Shown: positions 1 to 15,800, counted from the stretch's first letter. The stretch: DNA of 64,000 nucleotides from Channa striata (GCA_033026295.1 CM065182.1:19962215-20026214), one strand, 5' to 3'. Translations and numbers: made by a program. The notes: generated by a model from the letters alone, not told the origin.

Positions 1-1105
1 TAATTTCAGCCGGAGATTCAGCTGGCACCAGCCCCACAGGAGGCTCGGCCAAAACGATGCAGCCCACTGCATAAAAAAAGGTTGGATTCACCTTTTGCTG
101 AAACACGGCGTGATGTCATCTGGCAAGAAGCTGAACTGACCAATTGTGTAAGGTCGGACCAAGGACACCTATTGAAAACGGAGTCGTGTTTACTCGTTTG
201 GCTCCACAATCTGTGCACATGGTGAAGAAGCTGTTTTGAACTTGTTGTCTGTCTTCAAGTTGAGATCAAAGGTTAGTATGTCACTATATTCATAATCCAA
301 CTGAATTTTGAGTGTTTATTTACTAATACACGCAAAACAATATTCAGGCACTCAGCAGGAGAGATTTTAGCTGCTCAGTGGCAACGTGAGCAGGTATCCA
401 GGCACAGTTCCTTGAACGAACAGTGGTCTTCCAGCTTTGCGTGCGCTGTTTGGTTTAACAGTTTGACTTTTGTGCTGGCTCGAAGTTGACATTGCAAAAA
501 TGGAATTTTCTTCTGTTGGTGCCTATTGTTAATGTTTGTGAGCTGGGAACAAAAAAAAGTATTCATGTTGCTACACTCTTCACATCCTGCGTGTGTCATA
601 CACAGAGAGCACGTCAAAAAATCTAGACAGACAGATACTCAGACAAAACACAGCACAGCACAACGTCCTCAGAGGGATCAAATCGCACCAACTCCAGGTG
701 AGAGTCACAAGTCCACCAAGCAGACTACTTTTGCAATAAGGGGAACTCATTCATCTGTAGCATCTGTGATATGCCTTCACAACCGCCCATTACAGAACGT
801 TGTAATATCTTCCAGTTTACGTATGCTAAGTATGTACGTATGTAAGTTCTAGCGTTCTCTCCTGACCGGCAATGCCTCATTCTGTATTTTTTCTAAACTC
901 TCCTTTCACCTTAAAGAGCATTAGAGAGATGGGAAATAAATAAGAGGAACGGGATGACAAGGAAAAATGTAGCGATGTAATGCGGTACAGATAGCCGAGC
1001 TGAACCGTAACTCAGAAACTCAAACATGCAAGCTGGGTCCAGGTTGGATCAGACGGATTTAGACTTGCCAGTTTGGCGAGCTCCCCGCTTGACTGCATTA
1101 AGGAG

Positions 1106-1222
<117 letters not shown>

Positions 1223-4200
1223 ATGAAGAACAATAAAAGATTAGAGTTCAGTGAACTGTTTGAATGTTTGAGAGCGCTGTCTAATACAGTTAAACACCTG
1301 CTGGATCCAGTCCTTTGGCAGATGCTTACAGTTTCAGTGCATCTTTGTTTGATGAGTGAAGGATCACCGGCATGTGACCCTTTCCTCTGATCAGCACAAG
1401 CTAAACAAATCATCCCTAAATGTCAGTTGTGGGTGTTCTGGCGCACAAGGACCAACAGTTCTCTGCTAATAAGTCATATAACAGATGGAAAGTCACCAGA
1501 AGGCTTTCACACAAAAGTGAATGCAAATTAGCACGTTTTCAAAGCTGCGTAGGCAAAAGATTAGAGTGTGAAAGCACAGCTTATCTCTCTGGACCCAGTG
1601 ATTAAATGGAATAACTGCAGAAACTCCACAGGATATTATGATGTTAGGTGTGGACACTCAGAGCTCCCCCCTTAGAAAGTGCCAAAAAACAAATTGTTAA
1701 AGACGTTATTTTGTTTTTTGTCATGCTCACTACACATTTCCTCTCATTTTTGCTTCAAAGAAACCACAGTTACAGCCGTTACTGAAAAAGTAGAATGCCT
1801 CTTTGCCCTCGTCTGTTCATACATGTTCTGCAAAACAAATGTAAAAGGATCTACAGGTTGAGTTCAAGCTCACCTGTTGTTGGGAACAAGGAACACAACA
1901 AAGCGATGCCAGTTTGCGTCCTGTCTGGGACACACACATTCATGGTGTTTATGGGCATCTTTTGCCTGGAGGAGGCCAGCTGCCTCAGACCCAGCTGCAG
2001 GGAGGTGATTTTTTTGGGGGGCGGGGTGATCAGCCTGTGCCTTCCTGACCTCCACAGCTCACTCCATTCGAACAGATGGATGCATCTCCATTCTCTAATC
2101 CCACCACAACAGGGAGCAACAGGGAAACAGGGACAGCTCAGCCTCAGTTAAACCAGAAACTCCCAGCAGGGAACGAGCTACAATAAAATCTTGTTGTTTC
2201 TCAGCGAGCCCTGCATCTCGGGACCTTATCAATGCTCCGGTTTGGGGTTTCAAGAGGGAACTAAATACCCCGCAACTGCTTTCTCCTCATTCCCTTTGTC
2301 AGTGGAGTGAAGGGAACACGGCAGAGAGAGCGCACAGATTTATGAGGCTGCTTGGGGAGAATTTACTAAAGCCGAGCTCTACTCATAAAGACCGAGATAT
2401 TTCACTGATGACAGGCACAGAAAGACAAACACTGCAGTCTCTGGGAACATTACTTTTAAATGTGATCTTTTCTTTTAGTATAATCAAATCATTATTCTCA
2501 GCCTCATGTTGTAACTAATGGGAAATTGAGAAGAATCCACCAAAAATGAATGAATATTCTTCATCACCTTGATGCAGAGGTCAGACGTGGAAGAAATCAA
2601 TAGAGAAGAAATTGCTGGTTGTTGAATATACGACGCAAGCTGTAAAACAAGTCTCCACTGTATATTCTGGCTCACGGTGAATTTGTAAGGAAGACACTGT
2701 TATTTCACCTCACTTGGGATTTTACGAAGCGATTAAAAATCCAACAATTCTTTGTAGTTATAAAAGTTTGTAACCGCACTCTGTCATTTCACGGTATGAG
2801 GTGTGATTAGAGAGAAATGTGACTCGTCTGGATGAGAGGTAATTTTGAAGAGATGCCTTGTTTGTTTCTGTTGCTACGGAGCTAAAGGACCAGTGTTTAT
2901 GTGTGAATACCAGGAGGCCCGGCCATATCAGCTGAGGAGCTTCGGAGACAACGTGTCATAATCTTGTAACCAGCACTTCCACCTTTTGGAAGCACTTTGA
3001 GAACCTGAGAGGAATCTGATGTGACAGCGTGCATTCTTTCATGTCATTTTTTGACTCCGACCCTGATTAGACGGTGTGGGGAACAAACAAAACACACAAC
3101 ACAATCCTAACAAACTGTGGCATGATAATATTTGCTCCTCCGCTGGTACTGCGTGCTATCCAGTAATGATCCTCTGCACGTCAGAGCGTCAAATCGGCCG
3201 TCAGGTCATCTCAGTACGAGTCGCCTCATCCGCAGAATATCACTTGTTTTAAAATGACGCCACTCTTTGCCCTATCATGACAGAGAGGACTAAACACCGA
3301 GAAAATGGCCTTACACATTGCCAAATTGCATTTGTTAATGATTCTTCAAATGAATCTGTTTACATCTATCGGATACCTCAGCATGTGAGACAGGAGAGGC
3401 CAGCAAGAGAACAATGGAGAGAGTAAATATTTGAGCCATCTTTCTTCTCTGCTGTGTCTAGCTGTCATTACAAATAGAGGGTGAGATGCAAAAGATTGCA
3501 TGGATAAAGTGTACAGCATAATGACTCATAAACAGCTTGTGTGAGAAATGAAATATGGTTTTAATTGATATATAAATGTTTACGACAACATAAGAAACAT
3601 CAAAGCCAGGGCTGAAACTCTGTGTATAGCTGTGGCTGCTATCAGAGACTGCTAATAATGTTTATCTCAGCTGATGACCGAATGTTCATTGTTGCATATT
3701 TCAAGCAAACAAACACGTCTTTTCGATAGGCTGTCTGTCAGTAAGGAGTGTCTCAACATCCACTTCGTATTATTCAGGCCGCTTTCTATTCAAAAGAAGA
3801 ACAATTAGAGAGTCCAAGATGTCAGCAGAGGCCAACCCGCAAGCACGGAGAAGCTGAAAGCACCAATCGGCAGCAAATGTTTCAGACCCTAATTCACAGC
3901 AAGTGTTTACAGTGAAACTGAGAGAACGAGGACAAAAGGCACGTCTGCAAATCACAGGTCGAAAAACAAAAAGCCTCTTTGTTCTAGTTCAGTGTAAGAA
4001 TGGTTTAATCCAAACGTTCAAATCTTGTGATTTTAATGTTCGCTAATCAGTTCAAAAGCAGCTCATTTATTTTTCTGGATTTGCTTATAAAACCTTTTCA
4101 GAAATTATTTCCCCCGTCCACTCAGAAATGGCTTTTGCTTATTTTGTTCCTTCAGTGTGATGTGTGAGCGTCATGATGCAGAATGTGTGTGTGCATTTGT

Positions 4201-4359
4201 TTTCACATTCATCTGCAGAAGGAAGCAAACGTTTCCTGTGCTCAGCGTGTTGTGTATGTTAGGGTCATGACACATCGTATGACCCGTGATTAAAGGATTT
4301 GTCATATCATGGTACTCACAGAATAACAACTTGTTGGGCTGTTGACATAATGACTATCA

Positions 4360-4990
4360 GTCAAATTTTATTTGTAAAGTTTGCACAGACTCATGCAGTT
4401 CATGCTGCCCAACAGATCATCGGCTAGACTACAATAGGCTTAAAGTTTGAAAACTGTTCTGATACACACAGCACATTTTTTAAAAAGACTAAATTCAAAG
4501 AAATTAAACATACAAAAAAATTACAAAACCGTTGGAAATAAATAAACTGGATAAAACAAATTAGACAAATATAAAATGTATTTAAAAAACTAAATACATT
4601 TTACAGTTTAATTAAAGTTAAAAAGACAAAAAAAATCAGTTAGTTAATAAAACAATTAAAAACATAAATACAATAAAATAAATAACTGCTAACTGATTAG
4701 GGTAAAGGTGTGTGTTTAAAATCATCAGCTCCTTCAGCTGCTCTCAGGCAGAACGTTCCCACGGCTCAGAACATGAAAAACTAACAGCAGAGATTTTGGT
4801 CTTGGAGCGTTCTGTCAAAGAATCCGAGATGTTGTCCAGGGTCGTGCACTGGAAACATATCAGACAGGACCAGTGTAAGGCCGTGAAGTAAAGGATCTTT
4901 TAAATCAATATGGAAACTGGCAGCCAGCAATGAGGACTTTAAAACTGATATAACATGCTCGCTCTGTCTGGTTCTGGTTCTGGTCGGCCC
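4360..4990. repeat. Probable interspersed-repeat fragment
   Basis: The segment opens with a 'caaattttatttgtaaag' type end, runs through an A-rich middle, and continues into a moderately GC-rich block with 'gaacgttcccacggctcagaacatg' type content. It resembles, from memory, a dispersed element common in teleost genomes. I cannot name the family, and the limits are approximate. A RepeatMasker search with a fish library would settle it. Confidence 0.4.
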
Positions 4991-6995
4991 CCGGGCAGCG
5001 GAGCTCTGAAGTGACTGTTACTACTTTATTATATTTTTGGAGGTAGCAGAGCAGACAGAATCAAGCCTGTTGGACATAAAAGTGCATGAGTTTTATTAAC
5101 AAAGGAATAGAAAAAGATGCAGTGTCTAGTGATGACACCGCACAGGAGTAATACATTTCATTTTATTAGTAGTGGGCTAAAAACTGATATACAGTATTTG
5201 GAGAATTATATTACTTTATCACCAGTGCTAAAAAACAAAAACTGTCATTTATTTTCTTCCATCTTTACTTAGTCAACTTGTCTGTTCCATTCAGGATCGC
5301 AGTTTGTGCATGTATGTGCCTGTGCTTTGAAATATGTTTTTATGGAACTGTGTGCCAACGTCAAATGTCTTTTCTCTGAAGTAAGCCGCAAATTCTGCAC
5401 GTCAAAGCAACCAGCTGGTTGCTGTCGTCTGTAGCAGGATCGACGAGGTTATCAGCGGCGTTAAAAGGACTCTGGCGTTGCTTATGTTGTATTTGAACAG
5501 CAGCAACACACATTGCTGAGGAGCTTTTGAAATAGAAAAACTTCAGAAAGCAAACGAGAGAAAAAGCACACACTGTGCCGTTTATTAGAACCGATGCAAC
5601 TCTTTACATAAACCTGCTGGATTGATCTCATGTAGCAAATGAACAAAATACTGTTTAAAAATGTATATTCTGAAAACTGAATTCATTAGATCACTAATGG
5701 ATTATTTGTATTTCAAAGTTGATTGTACTATTTTATTAAATATTACAGTTTTTTGTTTGTGAGAAAATAAGGATTTTTTTTTAGATCTATTTGAACTATT
5801 GCAACTTCATAGATTTGCTATAGTATTGTTAGACATTTTATAGAAAATATGATGAAACTTAGACAAATAAAACTGAGTTAACTAGTAATTTCAAAAAACA
5901 TATGCTGTTTAATCATGCTAAAAAAATAACTGCGAGCTGACGCCTCAAAAAATAAATTCAGCAGAAAACTAAAACCGCACCACTGATTGTATTGTTCTGG
6001 TTTTCTTCAGATAACTCTGTCAGACAGATCGAGCTCTATAAATAACCTCGCGGTGCTGCAAATATTTTGCACAAATAATGGTTTCCGAATGGCTGCTATC
6101 TAAAGTCGGTTTTACGAAATACAGAAGGAAGACCAGATAGACATTTTTCCCTCCGAGCTCGAGCCAGATTAGAGGATGCTCCAGTTATAAAGTGGCTGTA
6201 GAGTTATGTGGGTTCCATGTCTGAGGCAGGCCTGTAATTGGTGATATAAGCAGGCTGTTATTCTTCTATGGAATGCTAATTTCAGGGCTTTTCTCCTCCA
6301 CAGCTTAATGCACAATTTTGACAAAACGTTTTTGTCAAATTGTTAGTGTTGCAGCAAGGAGCAGCAGGAACCTCTGGCGTCACAGCGGCCCTCGGTACGT
6401 TGTTTGAGAGGGTTTTTATACTTACCTATACTTTTGTATAATTTTGTGTTTAAAGATTGTGTGTGTAGCACATGTAGCATGTTTCTGAATGAGCAGCAGC
6501 AGCAGGAGAAAAACAAAACACTTTCTCCCCTCTGTCCTATGCCGACAAACACGCACACACACAAAGGACGTTTGTCGACATAAACCATCCACACTTACTC
6601 TAACCTAAAACCAATCGTACACCGTAAACAGGCTTTCAGACTTTCAGATGACCAATAAAATGTTCTCACTTCGCCAAAACGTTCCTAACTCAGTTAGAAA
6701 CAAAGACTTTTTTTGGACCTAAGGTAACAAATACACACACACACACACTGACACTTGATCCAGATGTGTTTCAAGCATCTTTGCATATGTATTTGTAGCT
6801 GTGTAGCTGCTGGCATTCACCAAGATTTTACATTCCCAGAAGTGTGGAGTTATTTCCGTGGGCATGTGGGGAACCAAGTAACCACAGGATCACTCAGATT
6901 TCAGTCAGTAATAACATCTCAATTTGTTACTCGTTTTAGTGTTACATGGCAAAAGTGGCCCAACAGAAACAACTTATTGTTGTTTCTATGAGCTG

Positions 6996-7022
6996 TATAT
7001 ATATATATATAAATATATATAT
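6996..7022. repeat. (AT)n microsatellite
   Basis: Alternating TA run with one interruption, about 27 bases. No gene association. Confidence 0.9.
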
Positions 7023-9796
7023 CTCAACTTTCTATTGTATTATAAACTGTCATGGTTGCTTATCGGAACACATCTGCTTGCAGACAGGTTCTTTCTGCCG
7101 TATGAGTTCTTATCTAATTCTACATCGTAATAGGAGCTGGTCATATAATGCGGCACGACTTTCTTACTTTGTCTAAATATGATTAAATCTCTTTACTGCA
7201 AGGCTGCACCAGGTGCACACCAAGGCACATGACTTCCCACATACCTGGCAGACCTACGGCTGCTACGATTTGGCCCGCTGAGCTATTCCACCTCTTCTGT
7301 CTAACCAGCGGTGATATTATTTAGCTATTTTTAATACCCTAAATATAGGCCCCAGCCACTAACAAGAGTGTCTGTGTCATCCCTCACTCAGACAGCGCTG
7401 CATCTCCAGTAAGTCAACAAGCTAGTTACAGTGTGATCGTTTCCAAAAGGTCACGGGTCAAGTTCATTTGTGACTCGATGTCCGTCGGCGTGACTGTGAG
7501 CTACGAATGGCTGTGTGAGTCAGCCTCGTGACCAGAGTCTCCCTTAAAACAGCTGCGATGGGCTCCAGCCCCCTACAACCATCAGCAGACCCACAGGTAA
7601 GTAGCCTAATGTTAAATTTAAACTTCACTAGTTTTCAGGTTACAGATATGACTAATTTGATTCTAGCGACAACTAAAATAAACCAAATACCACTTAAAGT
7701 ATGTTCCAGGTAGGGTAAACCTGCTTGGTATGTACTACAAGTAGGAGCGCTTGTAGCCTATTAGTAAAATGATCTTATAATATTTAAAGAAAAAGCCTGT
7801 TTATTGTAGAAAGTTGATTTATTGTAGTTAGAAGAACAGTACGTCTCCCTCCCTGGAGTGGCTTATGAAGTATGAGTGTTGTTTTTAATTACTAATCCTC
7901 TTTTTATCATCATGTATCCGTTGCCTTAATGCTTCGAAGTTTCTCTCTATTGGCCAGTTCGTCCACCTGTTTTGTGTCAGCTTCTGCATGTTTACATTCA
8001 GGACCCTGAAACTAATTTGTGGTTTTATTTAGTCTCTTGTCATTTCAATAACATCCAAATGGTGCTTGTTAATTTTATTTACTAATTTTACTCGATTGCA
8101 TTTCCCTCTACTTTGACTAAAAGCACCTGGCCTTTTACAGGGTTTCCATTTAATTCTTGGTAAAACAAAAAGCAGGGAAAAATTATATTCGTCAGTTAAT
8201 AATTTCCATTTTAAGCATAATGTTTCCCACTGGTGGCAGGCGTCCGGCATGGCACAGTGCAGCGAGAAGGGGTTAGAGCCACTCTCAGCAAGACAGAGAG
8301 TGGAGGGAGCACAGGAAATGATCGTGGCCCCACGGAGGCACGTCAGAGGCCAGCGCTGCCAGACGAGCTGCGGCAATCCAGTAGTGAGGGAAACGTGGAA
8401 AGTGCAGAAAGGTCAGCAGCGTGTGCAAAGAAAAAAGAGGCCGTGCACAAAGAGTGGCAAAAGACACGGAACGTTGGACCCGTGGAGAGAGAAAAGTGAG
8501 AAGAAGAAGACGGCTGATGTAAGAATACACACAAGAGCTTCGTGGTCTAGAGACTAATGTTTTTACACTTTAACCTGTGAGGATGTTATGTTACCTCGTC
8601 CTCCGGGCTACATGGTGTCAGACGGGGAAGATCGGCGCATTAATCATAAGTGCCGCTGATGGCTGCGCAGACACATTGCCCAAGCATGTGGAGAAAAAGG
8701 AAGTATGCTTGTTTGATTCCCTGGCATGCTTTTCTGCGCAGAACCAAGGTGTTTTCTGAATCACTGAGCTTTTATTAGCAGCAGACACATCTCCGGAGGT
8801 GGTAATTGATTGTGGCAGAGCTATAGCTCACACAATCAATTACAATTACAACAACTGCTCAGTGTAAACACGTGGAGCCCGGCTAATGTGGCGTTTCTTT
8901 ATTACCCAACACGGCCAGTCGAAGGATCAGCGCGACTCAAACAACAGAGAACCGTGAGAAGGTCCCAAGGTCTGTCTTTTCAGCCAGTCCAGTTTCAACA
9001 TGCGATCACGTCCACCACGTCACATGCAAGGAGCAGACAGAGCAGAAAGACGCCGCGAGCGAACCCACGATCATCTATCAAAACAAAGGGGAAAACAAAT
9101 AAAGATGCAGCACAAGACGCCGGAGCGCAGACATGAAATGATCCCTCCCAGCCAGAACCAACCGTGATCAAAGCACAGAGACCGAGCGCGGCCTTTCATG
9201 TGGGGACCATCTCATGTGCCCCTCTCAGCTTCAACGCCAAAACCTCGCTTTCTTCTGACTGGTGGCAACACAGACAGATAATTTCTTCCGCTACACCCCT
9301 TAACCAACAGCTCGGCTTGGGACTACAAGTGTCATAGCAAATAATTTGTTTCTCTTGTCCTGGTGCTGCCACATCTAAAATTCCTCAGTAACCCTGGTCT
9401 TGTTTGGCAGAAAAAAGGACGAGTCTGAGAGCAATTGAGGTCTCCGCACTTTCCAGAGTTACGGCTCAGAGAAGATTTCCGACCTTCTCCTTCTGGGAAT
9501 CTATTTACCTTCGGCAGAAATCACTGACTTGCAGTTAAGGATGATTTTCTTTGCCAGGTTTTAGGGAGCAGATGTTTGAATCTAATTTTACAAATTGGAA
9601 CAAATTTGTGCTGACACAGCAACAGCTAAGAGAATAGAGGAGGAAAATTCAAAATGAAGAAAAACATTACCAACTGTCTCGAAATGAACATAACGAAAAC
9701 CTAGAGTTCTACCTCATCTCATCTCTCGAACAATCATCAGTCCATTTGTCCTGAGCCCTTTATGTGGCTCTGACAATGGAAAACAACAAATGAAAA

Positions 9797-9823
9797 GTGT
9801 GTGTGTGCGTGTGTGTGTGTGTG
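9797..9823. repeat. (GT)n microsatellite
   Basis: GT run with a single C interruption, in the spacer downstream of wnt11. Confidence 0.9.
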
Positions 9824-12800
9824 AGAGATCTCAGAGATCTTATGCAAAAAACAATTTCCACTCTTTGAAACACCTTTCACGCCAACACACACCCCGAATG
9901 CTGCCAAAGTTAAGAATACACACAGCTACGACATCAATACCAGCAGGTGGTTTTAATACTGCGGTGGACCGGGGCGGTGGACCGGGGCCACCGCTCTGCA
10001 GCAACCTGCCATTCACTGCGTGTTCTGACACATGTCGATCAAGGCCATGACATTTTTCCCATGCTGACCACTGTCCAACACAACCACACAACCACCATGT
10101 CAATGTTTTTGCGGATCGGTGTAAATCTACTGATTTAAAGTCCAACTCATTCTAATGGACTGAAGGCGAACCTGTGAAATACTGCAGGGACGACTGGTTC
10201 AGACGCTCACTCCGCCGCCCCCATCAAAGCCTCCTCTAGTACCCAAACCCAAATAGAGGGAGAAACACAGCTGCGCCTTGTTGAGGAGTTGGGTTGATTT
10301 AATCTGTGCTAAACATGATCTAATTTAAATCTAATATGGCCCTTGTGTGGCCAAAGCGCTGCACAACTTCAGACAATCAAACTGATAAGAAAAAAGAACC
10401 TTAAGGCCCATAAGGGCAAAATTCCTTCTTTCCGTTCTCCACAACCGCTTGTTACCTGACACCGGCTGCTCGTTTGCTAAGTTTGTTTGTTCGCTAACAC
10501 AGAAATGATGTGGCCTTCCCTGCTCAAGCGGATTCAGGAAAAAACTGCGATGCCAGTAGAGATCTGAGCGCTCACAGCCAGAGCATTGGTGGGATGTCCC
10601 TGACCTTGTGTCCACCTGTCACAGCCAGTGATTGTTGAGCAGCAGTAAGTGTACCATGCTCCTATGAAAGCCCACAGGAAATCCCTCCAACAAAACACCC
10701 CGCGGGCTGGAATGTTGGCATCACACTGGTACTAGAGAGTTTCAGCAAAGGGCAGCACCAGCTGACCTGGAAGAACATGTGACGCGTTCAGGAATGCTGG
10801 GGGCCGACAGCGGGTGTGAAGGGCGAGATAGAGCGTCGGCGGTCGGAGGACAGTTACGGTGAACTGACGAGGTGAGTGGAGGATTCGGTGCCAGCAGAAT
10901 GGGCTGCAGTGCTAATCTCCAGCTGGCAGGCAGAGAAGACGTGTGAGGGCCTGTGTGCCGAGGAGGCCGTCCATCACTGTGAAGTGCTCTGCATCCACTC
11001 TGTCAAACACTCTTAAGGCCTTGACACTGGGTAGAGCACATGCCACGAAGCCCAGTGATGGAGAGGTTTGGATGAAGCTCATCTCATTTCGAAAGAGCAA
11101 CTGGAAACTAACAAAGAGGCTTAGAAAAGGGGGGAAACAGAAAAACCATAAGCCAGATTTTTTTTTAAGCCACGTTGTTTCTTTTCCCACCCTCTATAAG
11201 TTGAGATGTTGTTGCTAAGCGCCCCATTTTAGAAAATGCAACTTTGAACAGACAAAAACAAGGTAATTCACGGGCGTGGCATACTGGAACACAGAGCAGA
11301 GGTTTTACTGTCATCACCAGCTCATAAAAACATAACAAACAAATGTGTAATCATGGTGAATGAAAACACACACTAAATTAGAACGGGAAGTCACTTATTA
11401 TTTAATATTTGAACCCTGTCACATCCTGTCACACTAGAAACAGCAAAACTAATTTATAGTGACTCTATAATTCTATGGGTAAAGTTAGACATTAACATTA
11501 GCAGCAGTCATCAGAGAGGCATCGGTCCGCCTCAGAGAGCGCTCGGAATAAACAGGATTTCAGTCAAATAAATTCTCACGTCAGAACGAAAGCTCGTTGT
11601 CTGCTTTCACTATTTGAACCAACAGCATGGGAAAATCCTCATCAAACATTGTTGGTTTAGTCACTCGGCCCCATCCTGCCGGTTTGTTTGTGTGAGCCTC
11701 TGATCCAATGAAAAAATGGAATATATAGGAAGTTCTTCCGGCATGTGGGTCATAAATGTGTCACATGTTGCAATGGCTGTGACTCACTGTATGAAGAGTC
11801 ACGCTTTTTGCCTTTGTCATCCAGACGGTTTAAGGTGAGTGAAACACTGTCTCCAGGACAACAAGGTTGTTGGTAATAGCAACACAGCAAGGATCACACT
11901 CATCCATGGGCCCACGTCTAGGTTTCCACACCCCTCATGAATGTTATGCCAAAATATAACTGATGGTTAATAGTTGAGAGTTGGAGCCTCTGACAGGTGT
12001 CTTCCTGACAGCTTGATTGAATGTAATATTTTTGATGTTGACATCACTTATGTGTGAGGCTAATTGATAAATCCATATTCACTGTATTATTTTAAAGGCA
12101 AGCCTAACTTACTCCAAACGTTTCTACAATACTGACATCATTTAATCACAAAGAAACACTAGCCCCTACTTGCAGAAATAATTTATATTCATAAATTCGG
12201 TTGGCAGGCAGAGCTGCTGATTGCGTTGTGTTTGCCCCGACACAAAAAGCTGTCATCAGCGACGTTTTGGGAAAAGCCAAGTGTCTGCTGCTGGAACTTC
12301 TGATCGCGGCTGCTGAAGCAGTACAGCTGTGAGCCGTGGTGCACCGCGGAGCAAAGATTGAGATGCAGATTCTTCGGGGAACGTATTCGTGTAGGAATGC
12401 CGGGAGGTTTATCCAAAGTGCCAGGCAGTAATCTGGCTTCACTGCAGAGAACAGAGAGAGAGAGAGAGGAGAAGTAAGGAAGGAAGAATGGAAAACAAGA
12501 GGAAACAGCCTGTCATACATTTTCATCTCGGTTTGATAGAGCTGAATGAGCAGACATGAGGATGGAGGGCAAACTGTGATAATAAACACAACACATGACA
12601 CAACTGTACACCGTTTATGACAAGCTGGACACTCACACACACACACCTCTGGTTGAGACAGTGTTGCTCAGATACCGTTGAACAGCTCTGCACAAGCAGA
12701 TGGTTGTTGTAATGCCTCTGTTTGTTCATGGCGCTGACAGAGAGGGAGAAAAAAATTCCTTAATCATTTACTCGGCGCAGGATAAACATTAAACGTGACT

Positions 12801-15800
12801 TCACTGGTGCACTATGCTAAATGGCTTGTTGTGGAAATTTCATTGCATTTGATGTTATTGTCGCACTGTGAGAAAAAAAAAGTGTTCCTTGGGGTAAGAA
12901 TAATTTCTAAAAGAAAGGCTAATAACAGACTAAGCTTCCTTGAAGATTTTGGGGCACTGACGTATATGCATTTGTTTAATAAAACAGATGCAGAGCTACA
13001 TATTATTTATGTGCATTTAATGTCACTGAATTAGCCGTCGTAAGTTTCACGCCAACAGAAAACAAACTCTGCAATTGGCACAAAATTAGCTGCGTGACTT
13101 CTTCCGTTGGATGACAGACAAGCTCGGGGACCTCTCGCACACGCAGCTTCAAGCCCCAAACGTGAACCCGACAAACAGGGCCGCCCCTGTCGGGCCGACT
13201 CTCCGGCCCTCCGCAAAGTCACACAAGGCCCCGACAGGACAAATGTTTGTTTCCCTCTGCAGAATTAATGAGGGCATCAGTTCCTGCCACCTCCGCTCTG
13301 CTGCACCAACAGGCTGCACCCAGCTCTGCCTTGGCTTGAAAGCGAGAAGTAAATATTAGGACGTGACTATTTAGAAAGAGCTGGAAATGTGCAGCCCGCA
13401 GCAGGGCCGTGAGAGGGGCAGCAGGAGAGCTGAGGAGTGAGTGGGTCCACTGGCAGCACATCTGAGATCTGCTCCCCAGCAGGATGTGACAGAGATGTGC
13501 GCTAATTGCTTTAACCCTTCACACCTACTCGTTCCTCGTAATGGCCCTGCAGTTATCCCTCTTCAAATAAAGCCTCATCTCACCTCACTCACCCACATTT
13601 GTCTCAGTTTAATAAGCAAGTGGAATAAACCCACTGTGAGAACAGAACAATGCCCAGTGAGAAGCCAGCTTCATCGTCTTACATCTGCGCAGTCCTTAGA
13701 AAGACAGTCGCAGAGCATCTTGGTACTGTCGAGTTTAAAAGGGAGTTCGCTCGAGAGTCCTGACTGACAGGAGACAATATCATGTCTCTTTGTGTGTAGT
13801 GTGGGCTGCCCCCCCAAAGCCCACCGTACTTACTGCTCTATAGAAAACACTGGCATCCAGCGATCCCGTTGTCACTTGTCATTTAGTTGCCTTATGGATT
13901 GTTTCTTGTAAAGTCCACCGCTGTTCCATCAACTCATGCAACGCTCAGTGCTGATGTAGAATTATGTTATGCTTTTGATTATGTTTGACTTTTGGCAACA
14001 TCTTTCTATCACCACTGACAGAAACACACATATGTGTGTCTAATGCGAGCAGGATATACTCTACGCTTCCATTCTGCTTCAACAAAGCATCTTTTGTATC
14101 CATGACCAAATGTGATTTGTGTGGTCAGACTCTCTGTGCATCTTGAATGTGTTCACAACTGTATTTTGGTTGTGTGGTTGTCTGGTTTCACCAGGTCCGA
14201 GCAGCCTGTTTTCTACGGCCTTTTCCTGGAGTCGTGATCGGTATAAGATTGTTCAACCGCGCGCTGATCACCCGCGCGTCAGTAGAGAGCTGTGCGACGA
14301 AACACGTTGGCAAACAGGGTGTGTGTGGAAGTGAAGGCGGTGAGACTGTAGAGTAGCCGCAGTGGCTGCTCCCTTTTAGCTGCATCAGTGTGGGTAGATT
14401 TTACAACCTAGCTGAGGGTTGAGCCGAGTCCAGCTCAAACAGAGGCCAGTCAATCTGGCTGGCGTCTGGCTGCAGGTAGAATATAGTGGACTTTGTGGCG
14501 GAGGTCTCCGGGTCAGAGGCTTCAGCTCATCATTGTTGCTCCTTCTACAGGGACTCAGGTTCTCCTGGGGACTGGTGTAGTAACAACTACAGGAGAAATC
14601 GTCCTAACCCATAAACTTAAAACTAAGTTACAAGTTTAGTTGACCTTTATTCAAACAAGTTGGTAAAATAAACTATAAATACAAAGATATTTTAGGTAAA
14701 CCTAACAAGCATATTTATGTTAAATACACATATCCTGAAACTTTCCTACTTACAGTACATTTTGCAGCAAACACAAAACAAAGCTAAATAAATTAAAATA
14801 TAATTTAATTCTAATACATTAACACAACCACCTTAAACATCATAAAGTTCAAATGTGTGACTTTAAAACAACTGTACCTAACAGTGTTTTGTTTTGTCTC
14901 GATCAGACTTTGAATGGAGACTTCAAAACTTCGACAAGAAAATGAGCCGCTCAACATTACCACCAAATATCAGCCAAGATATGTCTTTGCTGATTTGGCC
15001 TTTCAGAATTTGTGGAGCACTCTATATTTCAACACCTGTTTCACTTCAGTAGCAGGTTTTTGATGATTGATGATGGCACTTGGTTTCCAGTTGGGTATCC
15101 TTAGGTCATATTAAAAAAAAAAAAACCTTTCCCCACTGGGCGTGTCACCATTCAGACAATTCACAAATCAAATCAGTGCTGCAAACAGTGCTAATCACAC
15201 ATAATGGCTTTGCTGGCTGCCTGTCCCACTCAGCCTTTTGCCAGATAAATAGTATTACCTCATTCAGGCTCAGAAATATGGAAGCAATTAAAGAGAGTGG
15301 GTAATCTGGCTACCACTCAAAATTACCCCCATGTTACAAATAGGGGAGAGATTTCAACAAATATGCACCTCCTCACATCCACTGCCTTTACTTCTTACAA
15401 AATTGGATTTTTTTATTTTAATAACAGCTCAGGTTGGTAGATTTGCAAAGCGAGGGCATAGGATTGATTTACTTGCTTGAGTTGCAGCAACTACATTTTT
15501 TTTCCTCAGATGCTGTGCAGGGTTCAGCTACTCAACAACTGTGGCTGTTGGAGGAAGCGGAGGAACAATTTTAGCACTCAGACCCGAACTTGTCTTCACG
15601 TTCTAGTGTTCTCGTCTGAGTTGTCCGGGTTAACAATATACCAAAACAAAGATGAACGGTGATCAGCAGCCTCGTGCTCAACTGACACAAAATAATAATA
15701 ACCTCAAAGAAGACTGATTCTCATGTTTAACCTTTGGGCCGCAGTCACAGAGACAGCGGAATATTTGTGAGAAATAAACAAGACTCACATCTGTTTTCAA

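Noticed and set aside
8233..8557. Overlapping charged open frames on plus and hydrophobic frames on minus
   Set aside because: Purine-rich DNA gives open frames on both strands; no motif or splice structure supports a gene.
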